Source: Ectopseudomonas alcaliphila (GTDB lineage Bacteria; Pseudomonadota; Gammaproteobacteria; Pseudomonadales; Pseudomonadaceae). Taken from it: DNA of 64,000 nt. Where the stretch lies: contig NZ_FNAE01000004.1 of the NCBI RefSeq assembly GCF_900101755.1, positions 1 to 64,000 of the forward strand, in the 5' to 3' direction. The notes beneath the pieces were generated by a model, which worked only from the letters and a program-made list of their open reading frames with translations, had not been told where the DNA came from and searched no databases. Position numbers and translations under genes: made by a program. Below are positions 29,417 to 40,319 of this stretch, piece after piece (position 1 is the stretch's first letter; each line of letters starts with the position of its first letter).

Positions 29417-31111
29417 TCAGACCGTAGCCGCGTGGCGTCCGGCGATATAGCCAAAGGTCAGCGCCGGCCCTAGGTTGATGCCGCCCGAGGGGTAGTGCCC
29501 GCCCATGGGACTGGCCATATCGGTGCCCGCCGCATACAGCCCCGGTATCGGTTGGCCTGCGCCATCGAGCACCCGCGCATGGCCATCGGTGCGTAGCCCG
29601 GCGAATGTACCGAAGCAACCCGGTTGTACTTTCACGGCATAGAAGGGGCCGTGCTCGATAGGGGCTACGCAGGGGTTTGGACCGCTGTGCTGAGCATCGC
29701 CGCTGCGACGGTTGAACGCTGTGCTGCCACGGCCGAACAGTGGGTCTTCGCCACGGCGCGCATGCTGGTTGAACTCGTCGACGGTGGCAGCGAGCCCGAT
29801 CGGGTCGATGCCGCAGGCCTGCGCCAGCGCTTCCAGGCTGTGGCCGCGCTTGAGGTAGCCGTTGCGGATATGTGGCCACAGCGGTACTGGCGCCGGGCGA
29901 GCGAAGCCGAGGCCGTAGCGGCGCTGAAAGCGGTGGTCGCAGATCAGCCAGGAGCAGGCTTGCTGATCCTCGGGGATGGCCTTGAGCATGGCGTCGACAT
30001 AGTCGTAGTAACCGCCTGCCTCGTTGACGAAGCGCTTGCCGTTTTGCAGCACGCCGATGATGCCGGGCTTGCCGCGGTCGATGATGTGCGGGAAGTGGCC
30101 GACACTACCGTCTGCATAGGGCACCTTCGACACCGGTGCCCAGGCCACTGGCGAGCGCAGGTCGTCGGCCACGTGGCCGCCCGCTGATTCGCCCAGGCGC
30201 AGGCCGTCGCCGGAGCAACTGGTTGGCGGCAGGGCGAGGTTGTCATGGCCGCTGGCATCGCGCGGGAACATTGCCTTACGCCGCTCGGGATCGTTGGGAA
30301 AACCACCGGCAGCCAGCACCACCGCTTTGGCGTGGATAGTCATTTCCGCACCGGCGTGCAGCACCATGGCACCGCATACGTTGCCGTCTTCGATGATCAG
30401 GCGCTGCGCGGGCGTGGACACCATCATTTGCACGCCCAGGTCCTGCGCCGAGCGCGCCTGGCGTGCGATCAGCGCTACGCCGTTGACCAGGTGCATGGCG
30501 CGTCCGTAGCGGGCCAGGTAATAGAGGTGGGTGGTGAAGCGCCGGATCACGTGCAGCAGAGCCCCGGGCGAGCGCGTCATGTTGAGGAAGGCAGCGAGAT
30601 CGGCACCGGCCATGATCGGCATGCCCATGAAGGAGGTCTCGCGCATGGTCTTGCGCAGACGTGGCAGCAGGTCGAGCACTTCGCGGCCATCATAGGGCGC
30701 GGCGATGACCTGATGGCCGCCGCTGGCGGCGCCGGGCGTGTCACCGTGCATGTCGGGGATGCCGTTGCCATCGACGAACTGCAGGGCAGTGTGCTGCTCG
30801 AAGAACGCCACCATATCCGGGCAATTTTGCAGAAAGGCGTCCACCAGTTCGGGACGGTAATGCTCGCCGAGTTCGTTACGCAGGTAAGTGCGCGGCTGCT
30901 CGATGTCCTCGACGATGCCAGCGCGCCGGGCCAGCGGGTTGCGCGGCGCCCACAGCCAGCCGCCGGACCAGGCGGTGGCACCGCCCAGCACCGCGTCCTT
31001 CTCCACCAGGATCACCCGTTTGCCCAGGTGCGCGGCGCTGACGGCGGCCGCCAGGCCGGCCGCGCCGGAGCCGACCACCAGCAGGTCGCAGTCGAGTGGG
31101 GCGTTGGCCAT
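29417..31111 (-). CDS. KstD-like FAD-dependent oxidoreductase
   Basis: A 564-residue flavoprotein of the succinate dehydrogenase/fumarate reductase/3-ketosteroid dehydrogenase superfamily. The N-terminus holds the FAD motif VVGSGAAGLAAA with GGATAWSGG; the C-terminus has GLRTDGHARV and GHYPSGGINLGPA, as in KstD-type dehydrogenases. It has no signal peptide. ATG 31111 with GGAG upstream is preferred over ATG 31126. A GGAAC-TTG-GTTCC dyad lies about 28 bp upstream. With pobA-2, porin and TRAP genes nearby, ring desaturation of an alicyclic acid is a reasonable hypothesis, not a demonstrated one. Confidence 0.85.
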   Translation of the reverse strand: MANAPLDCDLLVVGSGAAGLAAAVSAAHLGKRVILVEKDAVLGGATAWSGGWLWAPRNPLARRAGIVEDIEQPRTYLRNELGEHYRPELVDAFLQNCPDMVAFFEQHTALQFVDGNGIPDMHGDTPGAASGGHQVIAAPYDGREVLDLLPRLRKTMRETSFMGMPIMAGADLAAFLNMTRSPGALLHVIRRFTTHLYYLARYGRAMHLVNGVALIARQARSAQDLGVQMMVSTPAQRLIIEDGNVCGAMVLHAGAEMTIHAKAVVLAAGGFPNDPERRKAMFPRDASGHDNLALPPTSCSGDGLRLGESAGGHVADDLRSPVAWAPVSKVPYADGSVGHFPHIIDRGKPGIIGVLQNGKRFVNEAGGYYDYVDAMLKAIPEDQQACSWLICDHRFQRRYGLGFARPAPVPLWPHIRNGYLKRGHSLEALAQACGIDPIGLAATVDEFNQHARRGEDPLFGRGSTAFNRRSGDAQHSGPNPCVAPIEHGPFYAVKVQPGCFGTFAGLRTDGHARVLDGAGQPIPGLYAAGTDMASPMGGHYPSGGINLGPALTFGYIAGRHAATV

Positions 31112-31136
31112 GGCAGATCTCCGCATTTGTTATTTA

Positions 31137-31153
31137 TTGGAACTTGGTTCCGG
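31137..31153. promoter_or_regulatory. GGAAC-N3-GTTCC operator before the flavoprotein gene
   Basis: TTGGAACTTGGTTCCGG contains a perfect 5-bp dyad with a 3-nt spacer. A near-copy, TTGGAACTGGGTTCTAA, lies at 44935-44951 before the Gfo/Idh gene. The shape is typical of IclR- or GntR-type operators; the binding protein is not known. Confidence 0.5.
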
Positions 31154-31358
31154 ATTTTATGTTGGCGCTGCCGAGGCGCCAAGCACTGTCGGATGATTCG
31201 CCCGGGAAGTCGTGCGGTTAGCGGTCAGTTGTTGTCGGGGTAGTGCGGATGCAATCCGGGAAAGGGCAGCGATTGCGCATTGCTCATGGGCCGCGACGGT
31301 GGACAAGCTGCGCGTTGTCCACCCTACGGCCGGGATGAGCGAGGCCGGTTCCTCGGTC

Positions 31359-33293
31359 TCAGGTCCGAAAACGGCCGATGCGCAGCTGCAATTCACCGCC
31401 CAGCCTGGCCAGTTCGGCGCTGGACAGGGCGGTCTGCTCGGTGGCGCTGGCGCTTTGCTCGCCGATGCCACGTACGTTGTCCAGGCTGCGGTTGATCTCC
31501 AGGGCCACCGCACTCTGCTGTTCGGCGGCACTGGCGATCTGCTGGTTCATTTGTTCGATCAGCGCGACTGCCTGATTGATGCGCGTCAGGCTCTGGCCGG
31601 CCAGTTTGACGCTGCTCATGGCGTCCTGGCTCAGCGTCTGGCTGGCCTGGGTCTGGGCGACGGCCGTTTGTACGCGGCTTTGCAGGCTGGTGATCAGCGC
31701 CTCGATCTCGCGGGTGGAGTCCTGAGTACGGCGCGCCAGGGCGCGCACTTCATCGGCGACCACGGCGAAGCCGCGGCCTTGTTCACCGGCGCGCGCTGCC
31801 TCGATGGCGGCGTTGAGCGCGAGCAGGTTGGTCTGCTCGGCGACTGCCTTGATCACATCCAGCACAGTGCCGATGCGTTGGCTCTCGCCTTGCACCAGGC
31901 CAACGGTCTGCCCGGTATGCGCCACCTCGCTGGCCAGGCGCTCGATCTGCTCGACTACCTGGTGCACCTGGCGGTCGCCATCACGGGCCTGCAGTTCTGC
32001 CTGTTGCGCGGCCTGCGATGCCTGCTCGGCATCACCGGCCACCTGCTGCACGCTGGTGACCATCTGTTGCATGGCGCAGGCTGTCTGGCTGGACTCTTCG
32101 CTCTGTTCGTGCACCCCCGCGCGGGTCTGTTCGCTGACTGCCGAGAGTTGCTCTGCTGCGGCGGCAATCTGTGTCGCGCTGCCGCCGATCTGCTCGATCA
32201 ATTCGCGCAGGTGGTCGCGCATGGTCTGCAGTGCGCCCAGAAGCTGGCCGACCTCATCACGCCGCACGGCGATACGACTGCCACTGAGATTGCCGGCCGC
32301 GACCTGCTGGGCCAGCAGCAGGCAGTGTTGCAGCGGCCCGACGATCAGGCGGCGAATCAGCCAGCTGGCGAGCAGAGCCAGTAGCAGCGCTGCAGTGGTG
32401 AGCAGGGCAAGGGTTTGCAGGGAGGTGCGGTTGCCCGCTTGCATTGTGCGTTGCTGGTGCTGCTGCAGGTCGTTGCCATGTTGCAGCATGCCTTGCGCCA
32501 GGTCGGCCAGTTGGCTGCGACTGCGCTGCTCGGCCTCGAGGCTGTGGCGATAGTGCTCGAAGGACTCGCGATAGCTGTCGAGTGCGCGCAGGGCCTCGTC
32601 CAGAGAGGCCTGCTGCAGGGCAGCCAGTTGCGTGCGCAGTTGCTGAGCCGCCTCGGTCATGCTGGCGAAGCGCGTTTGCCAGAGGTCGGCATCGGCGCTG
32701 TCAGCGCTACGGATGAACTGGCTTTCCGCCAGGCGCAGCTGCAGCAGGGTGTGGCTCAGGCGCGCCGCCGCCTCGGCCTGGTCGACGCTGCTCTGCGTGC
32801 CCGTTTCGCCATCGAACAATCGATCGCGAATCAGGTTGAACTGGTCCTGGGTGACCATCTCGAACTGGATCAGCGCTTCGTCGGCGCGTATCGCCATTCC
32901 GGTCTGCGCCGTGCTGGCCTGAGACTGCGTCGTGCGCAGTTGGGTGAAGTGCTGCAGATAGGCGTCATTGCCGTGTAGCAACAGCTGGAGTTGCTCGGCG
33001 TCGGTGGGCAAGTCAGCCAGCTGTGCGGCGATGCGCGTATGTTGCTCGGTGATCGCCGCTGCATGGCCAGCCAGCGGCGCCAGCAGGTAGTCCTTCTCCT
33101 GCAAGCGCAGTTGCAGGATCTGTTGCTTGAGGTCTGCCACCTGGAGCGACTGAGCGGCATGCCCGAGAATCTCACTGGCCGTGCGCCAGCCACCCAGGGC
33201 GACTGCCAGGGTCAGCAGCATGACCAGTGAGAAGCCCAGCAGGAGTTTGTGCCCGACCTTGAGGTCGGCGCTACGTTCGATGATCCAGCGCAT
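31359..33293 (-). CDS. Methyl-accepting chemotaxis protein with large helical sensor domain
   Basis: A 644-residue chemoreceptor. A transmembrane segment at about 17-37 is followed by about 255 periplasmic residues of predicted helix, a length that fits the helical bimodular (HBM) class (McpS type) better than a simple four-helix bundle. A second membrane segment near 297-315 leads to HAMP and the signalling hairpin ([20 protein letters not shown]). Its place between an OprD porin and a flavoprotein in an aromatic-acid region suggests it senses a related carboxylate. The start has a GAGG site. Confidence 0.92.
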   Translation of the reverse strand: MRWIIERSADLKVGHKLLLGFSLVMLLTLAVALGGWRTASEILGHAAQSLQVADLKQQILQLRLQEKDYLLAPLAGHAAAITEQHTRIAAQLADLPTDAEQLQLLLHGNDAYLQHFTQLRTTQSQASTAQTGMAIRADEALIQFEMVTQDQFNLIRDRLFDGETGTQSSVDQAEAAARLSHTLLQLRLAESQFIRSADSADADLWQTRFASMTEAAQQLRTQLAALQQASLDEALRALDSYRESFEHYRHSLEAEQRSRSQLADLAQGMLQHGNDLQQHQQRTMQAGNRTSLQTLALLTTAALLLALLASWLIRRLIVGPLQHCLLLAQQVAAGNLSGSRIAVRRDEVGQLLGALQTMRDHLRELIEQIGGSATQIAAAAEQLSAVSEQTRAGVHEQSEESSQTACAMQQMVTSVQQVAGDAEQASQAAQQAELQARDGDRQVHQVVEQIERLASEVAHTGQTVGLVQGESQRIGTVLDVIKAVAEQTNLLALNAAIEAARAGEQGRGFAVVADEVRALARRTQDSTREIEALITSLQSRVQTAVAQTQASQTLSQDAMSSVKLAGQSLTRINQAVALIEQMNQQIASAAEQQSAVALEINRSLDNVRGIGEQSASATEQTALSSAELARLGGELQLRIGRFRT

Positions 33294-33322
33294 GGGGGTA
33301 CTTCCTCGAACAGTTGCACATC

Positions 33323-33350
33323 AAAAAAAAGCCCGTCACGAGGACGGGCT
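33323..33350 (-). terminator. Intrinsic terminator after the OprD gene (minus strand)
   Basis: Read on the minus strand: AGCCCGTCC, loop, GACGGGCT, then eight T. It ends the TRAP/OprD transcript before the chemoreceptor gene. Confidence 0.85.
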
Positions 33351-33400
33351 GAACGTGCCGTAACACTAGGAGTCACTTGTGCAGCGATGTCGCGTGAGGC

Positions 33401-34672
33401 TTACAGAATCGACAGCGGGTAGTTGATGATCAGACGGTTCTCGTGCAGATCCTGGCCCACGTCACGGCGCACATCGGAGTTACGCCAGCGCACGCTCAGG
33501 TTCTTCAGCGTGCCTTCCTGAATGGTGTAGGCCAGCTCGGATTCACGACCCCACTCTTCGGCATCGGTACGGCCGCCGGTGTGGATGTTGGAACCGCTGA
33601 CGTAACGGTTCATCAGGGTCAGGCCCGGGATGCCGAGGCCGGCGAAGTTGTAGTCGTGACGAACCTGCCAGGAGCGCTCTTCCGGGTTGTCGTAGCTGTT
33701 GGTGAAGCCGTCGTTGACCAGAGTTCCGCCACTGGCGCCGTCGATGCGCATGAACTTGGTGTCACCGCTCAGGCGCTGGTAGGCCACCATGAAGGTGTTG
33801 TTGCCGGTCTTGGCGGAGAGCGCACCCTGGTAGACCTTGTTGTCCAGGTTACCGGCCTTGGCCGCGCCTTCTTCCTTGCCGGTGACATAGCCCAGGTTGG
33901 CACCCAGCACCCAGTCGCCGACCGGTTGGCTGTGGGTCAACTGCACGTAGCTCTGCTGGTAGACGTCTTCCAGGCGGGCATGCCAGACGCCGACCATGGT
34001 GTTGTTGCCATTGAAGCGGTACTCACCACCGGCGAAGTTGAAATCGTCGCCGTTGTGCGTGGTGCCGTTTACGGTGAACGACATGTCTTCACGGCTGGCA
34101 TCGTTGCGCTGGCTGTTCTTCCAGAACTGGCCGCCGTACAGGGTCAGGCCATCGATCTCGTTGGAGGTCAGTTGCGCACCCTGGAAGGTTTGCGGCAGCG
34201 AACGACCGTCGTCAGCGCGCAGGATCGGCAGCACGGCGAACCACTCGCCAACCTTCAGCTCGGTCTTGGAAATCTTGGCTTTGGCGGCCACTGCAGTACG
34301 ACCGAACTGGTCAGCGGCCTGACCGTCATCGTGGATCGGCATCAGCTGGGTGTTGGCGGCGCCGCGATTGCCGTCCAGCTTGATGCTGTACAGACCGAGC
34401 ACATCGAGACCGAAGCCGACGGTGCCTTCGGTGAAACCGGAGCGCGCGTCAAGGATGAAGCTCTGGGTCCAACCTTCGGCCTGGCCCTGGCGTTCGCCGC
34501 GAATCACGGGGTCGGTGCCATTGAGGTAGTTGCGGTTGAAGTAATAGTTGCGCAGGCCGAGGGTGACCTTGGCGTCTTCGACGAAACCGGCGGCCTGAAC
34601 GCCGACCGAGAGGCTGGAGGCCATGACGGCAACGGCGATTGCGCTGGGAGCGATGTACAGAGCTTTTTTCAT
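33401..34672 (-). CDS. OprD-family outer-membrane porin
   Basis: A 423-residue porin with a signal peptide (cleavage near VQAAG) and the OprD opening GFVEDAKVTLGLRNYYFN; the C-terminus is INYPLSIL. ATG 34672 with AAGGAAACG upstream is preferred to an in-frame ATG 21 bp earlier. It lies downstream of the TRAP genes on the same strand, with a terminator after it, so outer- and inner-membrane uptake of one substrate are probably paired. Confidence 0.93.
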   Translation of the reverse strand: MKKALYIAPSAIAVAVMASSLSVGVQAAGFVEDAKVTLGLRNYYFNRNYLNGTDPVIRGERQGQAEGWTQSFILDARSGFTEGTVGFGLDVLGLYSIKLDGNRGAANTQLMPIHDDGQAADQFGRTAVAAKAKISKTELKVGEWFAVLPILRADDGRSLPQTFQGAQLTSNEIDGLTLYGGQFWKNSQRNDASREDMSFTVNGTTHNGDDFNFAGGEYRFNGNNTMVGVWHARLEDVYQQSYVQLTHSQPVGDWVLGANLGYVTGKEEGAAKAGNLDNKVYQGALSAKTGNNTFMVAYQRLSGDTKFMRIDGASGGTLVNDGFTNSYDNPEERSWQVRHDYNFAGLGIPGLTLMNRYVSGSNIHTGGRTDAEEWGRESELAYTIQEGTLKNLSVRWRNSDVRRDVGQDLHENRLIINYPLSIL

Positions 34673-34797
34673 TGTTATCGTTTCCTTTTTCAAGGTTGAA
34701 AGCTCCCCTCCGCAGCGGCGGATACGCTTCTACATCGGGGAGAGTGGTGGCAGTTATTCGGGGTTCAGCGGCGTTCGTCTGAATGCATCGCGAGTCC

Positions 34798-36120
34798 TCA
34801 GGTCAGCCAGCGCACCAGGCACAGGGTGATCGATGGGAAGAGCACGAGGATGACCACGCGCACGACGTCCGAGATCAGGAACGGCACGATGCCTCTGAAG
34901 GCGTCGCGCATGGGAATATCGCGCGCCATGCCGGCAATCACGTACACGTTCATGCCCAGAGGCGGGGTGACCATGCCGATCTCCACCACCATCAAGGCCA
35001 GAATGCCGAACCAGATGGCTTTTTCCGTCTGGTCCAGACCATAGAAGTCCAGCCCCATGATCACCGGGAAGAAGATCGGGATGGTCAGCAGGATCATCGA
35101 CATGGTGTCCATCACGCAGCCGAGGATCAGGTACAGAACGAGGATCCCGGCCAGCACCAGGAACGGTGGCAGACCTGCGCCGCTGATGCTTTCGGCGATG
35201 AAGTTGGGCAATTGCGAGATGGCCAGGAAGGCGTTCATCACATCGGCGCCGAGCAGGATCATGAAGATCATGGCCGTGGTCACGCCGGTGCCCAGCAGCA
35301 CCTCCTTGAGTTCGGCCAGACGCATCTTGCCCAGGGTGAAGGCGAAGAAGCCCGTGCCCACGGTGCCGATGGCAGCGGCCTCGGTCGGGGTGAACCAGCC
35401 GCCGTAGATACCCCCGAGCACCACCAGGAAAATCAGCAGTACCGGCCACACACCCTGCTGTGCCTGCAGTCGCTGTTTCCAGCTCGAGCGCTCCTGCGCC
35501 GGGCCGGAGTCCGGGAACAGGCGCACATAGATGGCGATGGCAATCATGTAGCCGATGACGGCGAGAATGCCCGGCACGAAGGCGGCCATGAACAGCGTGG
35601 AGATGTTCTGCTGGGCGAGGATGGCGTAGATCACCAGCACCACCGAGGGCGGGATGAGAATGCCCAGGGTGCCGCCGGCCGCCAGGCAACCGACTGCCAG
35701 CGAGTTGGAGTACTTGTAGCGACGCAGCTCCGGCAGAGCCACCTGACCCATGGTCGCAGCGGTCGCCACCGATGAGCCACAGACCGCGCCGAAGGCGGCG
35801 CACGAGCCAATGGCGGAGATCGCCAGGCCACCGCGCCAGTGCCCGACCATGGCGGCTGCGGCACGGAACAGGCCGGTAGCCAGGCCGCCCCGCGAGGCGA
35901 ACTGCCCCATCAGCAGAAACAGCGGGATCACCGACAGGTCGTACACGGTGTAACGTGCGTAGGCCACCGTCTTCAGGTAGTTGAGCAATGGGTCCCAGCC
36001 GCTGATCGAGACGTAGCCGCCAATACCGGTCAGCAGCATGGCGATGGCGATCGGAATGCGGATGGCCAGCAGAACCAGGAGGAAGGCGAGGAAGAGTCCG
36101 CCCAATGCGACGCTGCTCAT
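34798..36120 (-). CDS. TRAP transporter large permease (DctM family)
   Basis: A 440-residue inner-membrane protein with about 12 hydrophobic segments, the DctM-type translocation subunit of a tripartite ATP-independent periplasmic transporter. GSSVATAATMG, LGILIPPSVVLV and the C-terminal EIGMVTPPLGMNVYVIAGM are family motifs. It overlaps the small permease by ATGA. An alternative long frame in the same place (34754-36169) is a GC shadow. Confidence 0.94.
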   Translation of the reverse strand: MSSVALGGLFLAFLLVLLAIRIPIAIAMLLTGIGGYVSISGWDPLLNYLKTVAYARYTVYDLSVIPLFLLMGQFASRGGLATGLFRAAAAMVGHWRGGLAISAIGSCAAFGAVCGSSVATAATMGQVALPELRRYKYSNSLAVGCLAAGGTLGILIPPSVVLVIYAILAQQNISTLFMAAFVPGILAVIGYMIAIAIYVRLFPDSGPAQERSSWKQRLQAQQGVWPVLLIFLVVLGGIYGGWFTPTEAAAIGTVGTGFFAFTLGKMRLAELKEVLLGTGVTTAMIFMILLGADVMNAFLAISQLPNFIAESISGAGLPPFLVLAGILVLYLILGCVMDTMSMILLTIPIFFPVIMGLDFYGLDQTEKAIWFGILALMVVEIGMVTPPLGMNVYVIAGMARDIPMRDAFRGIVPFLISDVVRVVILVLFPSITLCLVRWLT

Positions 36121-36647
36121 TGCTGGCCTCCCTCACCACGCTGGTCGAGCCAGGCGGTGTACAGGGCAACGACGGCCAGCAGGGCGAAAGACGGCGCGAA
36201 GGGCGTCATCGACCACCACATGGGAATGCCCATGATGATCGACTCTTCACCGTTGCGATAAGTATCCAGCGTGCCGATTACCGAGCGCCAGGCTAGCAGC
36301 GCCGCACAGGCAGCCATCAGCAGGCAGCCGAGGGTGTCGAGATAGCGCCGGGTGGTGGCCGAGGCGCGCAGGGTGAAGGCGTCGACGATGACATTGCTAC
36401 GACGCAACTGGCACAGCGGCAGGAAGCTCACCACGGCAATGCCGCAGCCCATCTGCACCAGTTCGACGTCACCGAGCAGTGGCGCGTCGAACAGGCTGCG
36501 CATGGTGATGCTGTAGGCCGACAGCAGGGTGATGGCGACCAGCACGAGGCCACCAGCCAGTGCCAGCCAGCGTGCCAGGGCATCGAGCAACTGGCCAAAC
36601 GGGCGCGTGCGCTGAGGCCGCCCGGACAGGGCAGGGTTTTCGATCAT
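36117..36647 (-). CDS. TRAP transporter small permease (DctQ family)
   Basis: A 176-residue protein with four hydrophobic segments, typical of DctQ. LFDAPLLGDVELVQMGCGIAVV and the IPMWWSMTPFAPSF segment fit the family. ATG 36647 has a GGAG site and gives the usual length; an upstream extension is not supported. It lies 58 bp after dctP and overlaps the large permease. Confidence 0.92.
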   Translation of the reverse strand: MIENPALSGRPQRTRPFGQLLDALARWLALAGGLVLVAITLLSAYSITMRSLFDAPLLGDVELVQMGCGIAVVSFLPLCQLRRSNVIVDAFTLRASATTRRYLDTLGCLLMAACAALLAWRSVIGTLDTYRNGEESIIMGIPMWWSMTPFAPSFALLAVVALYTAWLDQRGEGGQQ

Positions 36648-36705
36648 GAGAGGACTCCGCAAGGCCGGCACCGCAAGTGCCGGCCAGCACAACGAGGGTT
36701 AACGA

Positions 36706-37758
36706 TCAGTGCGGCAGCTTGGCGTTGTAGCTTTCGATCAGGTCGCGCACTTCTTGCAGCAGCGCGGCACCGTTGTCGTTGCCCTTGCTCTCGACTTCCT
36801 TGATCCAGTCGTTGTCCAGCTTGCGGCCGATGGCCATCCACTTGGCCTGTTCTTCGGCGGGCAGTACGTAGATCTCGTTGCCACGCGATTGCGCCAGTTT
36901 GTGTCCGGTCTCGATCACGTTGGTATCCCAGATATGGCCGGCCTGGCGTGAGAGTTCACGGCCGCTGTTGTCGTCGATGATCTTGCGCAGGTCATCGGGC
37001 AGGCTGGCGTACTTGGCCGGGTTCATCGCCAGCACCAGCGCTGTGTGCATCAGCGCCGGCTGACCCGGCGCCATTTCGGTGTGGTACTTGACCAGTTCCT
37101 GCAGCTTCAGTGCAGGGACCACGTCCCAGGGCAGCACGGCGCCGTCTACCACACCCTTGGACAGCGCTTCCGGCACCTGCGGTACCGGCATGGCCACCGG
37201 TGTGGCGCCGAGCATGGAGATCAGCTTGGTGGAGATGCGGTTGGCCGAGCGCAGTTTCAGGCCGCGGAAGTCGGACAGGCTGCGCACCGGCTTCTTCGCC
37301 GTGTGCAGCAGCGCGCCATCGGTCAGGTGGGTGGCCAGCAGATGCACGTCGGCGAATTCCTTCTGCCCGTGGGCTTCGAGGAAATCCCACATGGCCTGGC
37401 TGCTGGCTTCCGAAGAGTGGCTCATGAACGGCATCTCGAATGCCGAGGCCAGAGGGAAGCGGCCGCTGGTGTAGCCAGGCAGGGTCCAGACGATGTCGGC
37501 GACGCCATCACGCGCCTGATCGATCAGCTGTGGCGGGGTGCCGCCCAGCTGCATGGACGGGTAGAACTGAAACTGGATCCGGCCATTGGATTCGGCGGTG
37601 ATCTTCTCTGCCCAGGGCTTGAGAAAGTCGGCCTGGGTCACCGAGTGCGCCGGCAGGAAGTGGTGAACCTTGAGGGTGACCTCGGCCTCGTCGGCGTTGG
37701 CCCAGGTCATGACGCTGGTGGCAAGCAGCGTCAGCAAAGCCTTGGAAAGCTTGTGCAT
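36706..37758 (-). CDS. TRAP transporter substrate-binding protein (DctP family)
   Basis: A 350-residue periplasmic binding protein with a signal peptide (cleavage near WANADE). LKVHHFLPAHSVTQADFLKPW and the GLKLRSANR block, whose Arg normally contacts the substrate carboxylate, mark the DctP family. It is the first gene of the TRAP/OprD transcript. Two PcaR-like boxes lie in the 300-bp region upstream, which points to control with the beta-ketoadipate regulon; the substrate is unknown. Confidence 0.93.
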   Translation of the reverse strand: MHKLSKALLTLLATSVMTWANADEAEVTLKVHHFLPAHSVTQADFLKPWAEKITAESNGRIQFQFYPSMQLGGTPPQLIDQARDGVADIVWTLPGYTSGRFPLASAFEMPFMSHSSEASSQAMWDFLEAHGQKEFADVHLLATHLTDGALLHTAKKPVRSLSDFRGLKLRSANRISTKLISMLGATPVAMPVPQVPEALSKGVVDGAVLPWDVVPALKLQELVKYHTEMAPGQPALMHTALVLAMNPAKYASLPDDLRKIIDDNSGRELSRQAGHIWDTNVIETGHKLAQSRGNEIYVLPAEEQAKWMAIGRKLDNDWIKEVESKGNDNGAALLQEVRDLIESYNAKLPH

Positions 37759-37897
37759 CGCAAATGTCCTTTCTTATTCATTGTTAGTAGGCGACTCAGG
37801 TACAGCCAGGTTCGGCTGCAATACTGCCGCCGCTAGGATTCGCTGCTCGCATGGTGCGAGTTAGCGAGGGGCTATTCAATTCGATTAACGACTTAGT

Positions 37898-37912
37898 GTG
37901 CGATAAACGAAC
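37898..37912. promoter_or_regulatory. PcaR/IclR-like operator before TRAP operon
   Basis: GTGCGATAAACGAAC, close to GTTCGATAAACGAAC at 43780-43794. It lies 140 bp before the dctP start. The rest of the 37759-38058 gap has an AT-rich promoter-like stretch and an inverted repeat. Confidence 0.5.
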
Positions 37913-37949
37913 GAATTGCGTAGGCCTGGGACGTGCCTGTGGCGCGCCA

Positions 37950-37964
37950 GGCGATTATCGATCA
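37950..37964. promoter_or_regulatory. Second PcaR-like box before TRAP operon
   Basis: GGCGATTATCGATCA, the inverted form of the GATAATCGCC box seen before pcaR and pcaI. It is 192 bp before dctP, so its role is less certain than that of 37898-37912. Confidence 0.4.
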
Positions 37965-37984
37965 AGGGCTTCCGTTCGAGAGGT

Positions 37985-38042
37985 AAGGTGCGCCGTGTGC
38001 ACCCATGAACCTCGGTCTGGCAGGGTGCACGCGGCGCACCTT
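37985..38042. repeat. Inverted GGTGCGCC repeat downstream of pobA-2
   Basis: 20-bp arms AAGGTGCGCCGTGTGCACCC (37985-38004) and its inverse at 38023-38042 with one mismatch. Same sequence family as the palindrome at 28871-28921. Confidence 0.7.
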
Positions 38043-38058
38043 GCGGCTGATAAATGAG

Positions 38059-39279
<1,221 letters not shown>

Positions 39280-39378
39280 TCACAGGCTCAGGTCTGTATT
39301 TTTTGTGGATGCATGTTCGGTTAGAAGGCAATATCGAAAAGGATTCTTGGACTTTTCGATGATTTTAAGCGCCCGGCC

Positions 39379-40248
39379 ATGACCGTTTCGAAAGCACCCC
39401 TGGTGCCGGTATTCAAGCTGTACGGTGAGACGGCCGAATGGCCGACCCCAGATCTCATCCACTGCGAATCGATTCCCGAGCGCAGCCAGTTGCACGGGTG
39501 GGAGATCAAACCGCACCGCCACGCTGACCTGTTGCAATTGCTCTATGTACAGGCGGGTGAAGCGGAGCTGGAGGTTGAGGGGCAATTGCGCCAGGTGCGC
39601 AGCGCTTCGCTGCAGGTCGTACCGGCACTGTGCGTGCACGGCTTTCGCTTCTCGAGTGATGTTCAGGGCTATGTGCTGAGCCTGGCGCGGCCGCTGGTGG
39701 AACAACTGGCCGCGCCATTGGGCCAGCAGTGCTTGCACAGCCCCATGTGCTACGAGGTTGGCGAGCAGCGCCGTTACCTGGATGCCTTGTTCGAATCCAT
39801 CAGCCAGGAGTACGGCCGTCTGGAGCCAGCGCGGGAGCTGATGCTGCAATCGCTGATCAGCGTCCTGCTGGTTGCCATCGCGCGTCGGCAACTGGCGCGA
39901 AGCGAGGCGCAGGAGCCCACGGATGGACGAGGGCGTGAGCATGTGCAGGCATTCGTGCGCTTGCTCGAAGTGCACTTTCGCGAGCATCTACCGATCGAGC
40001 ATTACGCCTCGCGCCTGGGGATCAGTGCCGCTCACCTCAACGCGCTGTGCCGGCGGCTGGCCGGGCAATCCGCGTTGCAGCTGATCAATCAGCGTCTGTT
40101 GCTCGAGGCCAAGCGCTGTCTGGTGTACACCACCATGACGGTGAGCCAGGTGTCAGACAGTCTGGGTTTTTCCGAGCCGGGCTATTTTTCCCGTTTCTTC
40201 AAGCGTGGCAGCGGGCTTTCGCCCAAGGCGTTTCGTTTGCGTCGCTGA
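39379..40248 (+). CDS. pobR: AraC-family regulator PobR, copy 2
   Basis: A 289-residue AraC-family activator, clearly homologous to pobR-1 ([21 protein letters not shown]-terminal double helix-turn-helix with [20 protein letters not shown]). It is divergent from pobA-2 across 135 bp. Both pobA/pobR gaps share a GAAGGCA-TATC block and a TTGGAC-TTTCGA block, likely PobR targets. Unlike copy 1 it is not followed by pcaQ. Confidence 0.92.
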   Translation: MTVSKAPLVPVFKLYGETAEWPTPDLIHCESIPERSQLHGWEIKPHRHADLLQLLYVQAGEAELEVEGQLRQVRSASLQVVPALCVHGFRFSSDVQGYVLSLARPLVEQLAAPLGQQCLHSPMCYEVGEQRRYLDALFESISQEYGRLEPARELMLQSLISVLLVAIARRQLARSEAQEPTDGRGREHVQAFVRLLEVHFREHLPIEHYASRLGISAAHLNALCRRLAGQSALQLINQRLLLEAKRCLVYTTMTVSQVSDSLGFSEPGYFSRFFKRGSGLSPKAFRLRR

Positions 40249-40274
40249 GAGGTGCGGGCGCGGGGAGGTGAATG

Positions 40275-40313
40275 CGCATGGCGCGCCCTACCTCGTGCAG
40301 GGCGCCCCATGCG
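40275..40313. repeat. Inverted repeat between convergent pobR-2 and tctC
   Basis: 15-bp arms CGCATGGCGCGCCCT and AGGGCGCCCCATGCG with one mismatch and a 9-nt loop; possible bidirectional transcription barrier, without a T-run. Confidence 0.55.
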
Positions 40314-40319
40314 TGGGGA

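Noticed and set aside
34754..36169. Alternative long frame over the TRAP large permease
   Set aside because: Low-complexity, GC-driven translation with no motifs; the DctM frame has all family blocks.
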